From Glandiceps talaboti (lineage: Eukaryota; Hemichordata; Enteropneusta; Spengelidae), in contig NC_135555.1 of the NCBI RefSeq assembly GCF_964340395.1, positions 17,507,246-17,571,245 on the forward strand: DNA of 64,000 nucleotides, written 5' to 3'. Below the pieces are notes generated by a model. That model had not been told where the DNA came from, made no database searches, and saw only the letters and a list, made by a program, of their open reading frames with translations. How positions within the stretch are numbered: position 1 is the first letter of the stretch; each line of letters starts with the position of its first letter. Positions 63,939 to 64,000 of the stretch are shown in pieces. A program made the position numbers and the translations under genes.

Positions 63939-64000
63939 CTAGATGAAAATAAAACACCGGATAAGTGATGCATATCGGTGGTAGGACGAATGGACTACAT

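Overview
The window is AT-rich, intron-rich animal DNA. It is dense in simple-sequence arrays (GA, CA, AT, CATA, CTAT, CAA) and small foldback elements. All recognisable genes are nuclear metazoan genes with GT-AG introns of roughly 0.2 to 2 kb; the aquaporin first intron, about 17 kb, is the exception. The gene content and the very high microsatellite load fit a marine invertebrate, such as a lophotrochozoan or a basal deuterostome. Sequence reading alone does not fix the phylum.

Layout: (1) 78-2580 (+), the last four coding exons of a copine whose start lies left of the window. (2) 7997-20062 (+), a complete 17-exon copine of 550 residues. (3) 20063-35007, intergenic DNA holding an unassigned terminal exon with a poly(A) signal (23344-23438) and two decayed copine pieces (about 23820-24170 and 27090-27190) that retain intron sequence. 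(4) 35008-54373 (-), an AQP4-like water channel in three coding exons with a 17.4-kb first intron. (5) 58623-63938 (-), the last ten coding exons of a third, divergent copine whose start lies right of the window.

The three copines share intron positions and phases exon by exon, so they descend from one gene by local duplication, two copies on + and one on -. Copines bind phospholipid through two C2 domains in a Ca2+-dependent way and carry a C-terminal von Willebrand A-like (copine) domain. Copines 1 and 2 look conventional where they can be seen. Copine 3 keeps an open, spliceable reading frame but has lost two of the motifs that bind metal in the A domain, plus about 15 residues of linker next to the first. 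No functional link between the copines and the aquaporin is evident beyond proximity.

The most unusual items are: a minisatellite in copine 1 built from the exon's own splice-donor junction (1131-1652); the metal-site-less A domain of copine 3 together with a GC-AG intron; two tiny related hairpin elements of 27 and 57 nt, each flanked by a 7-bp direct repeat (24681-24707, with an unoccupied homologous site at 57424, and 55349-55405); and at least six further foldback or dispersed repeat families, several of them inside copine introns.
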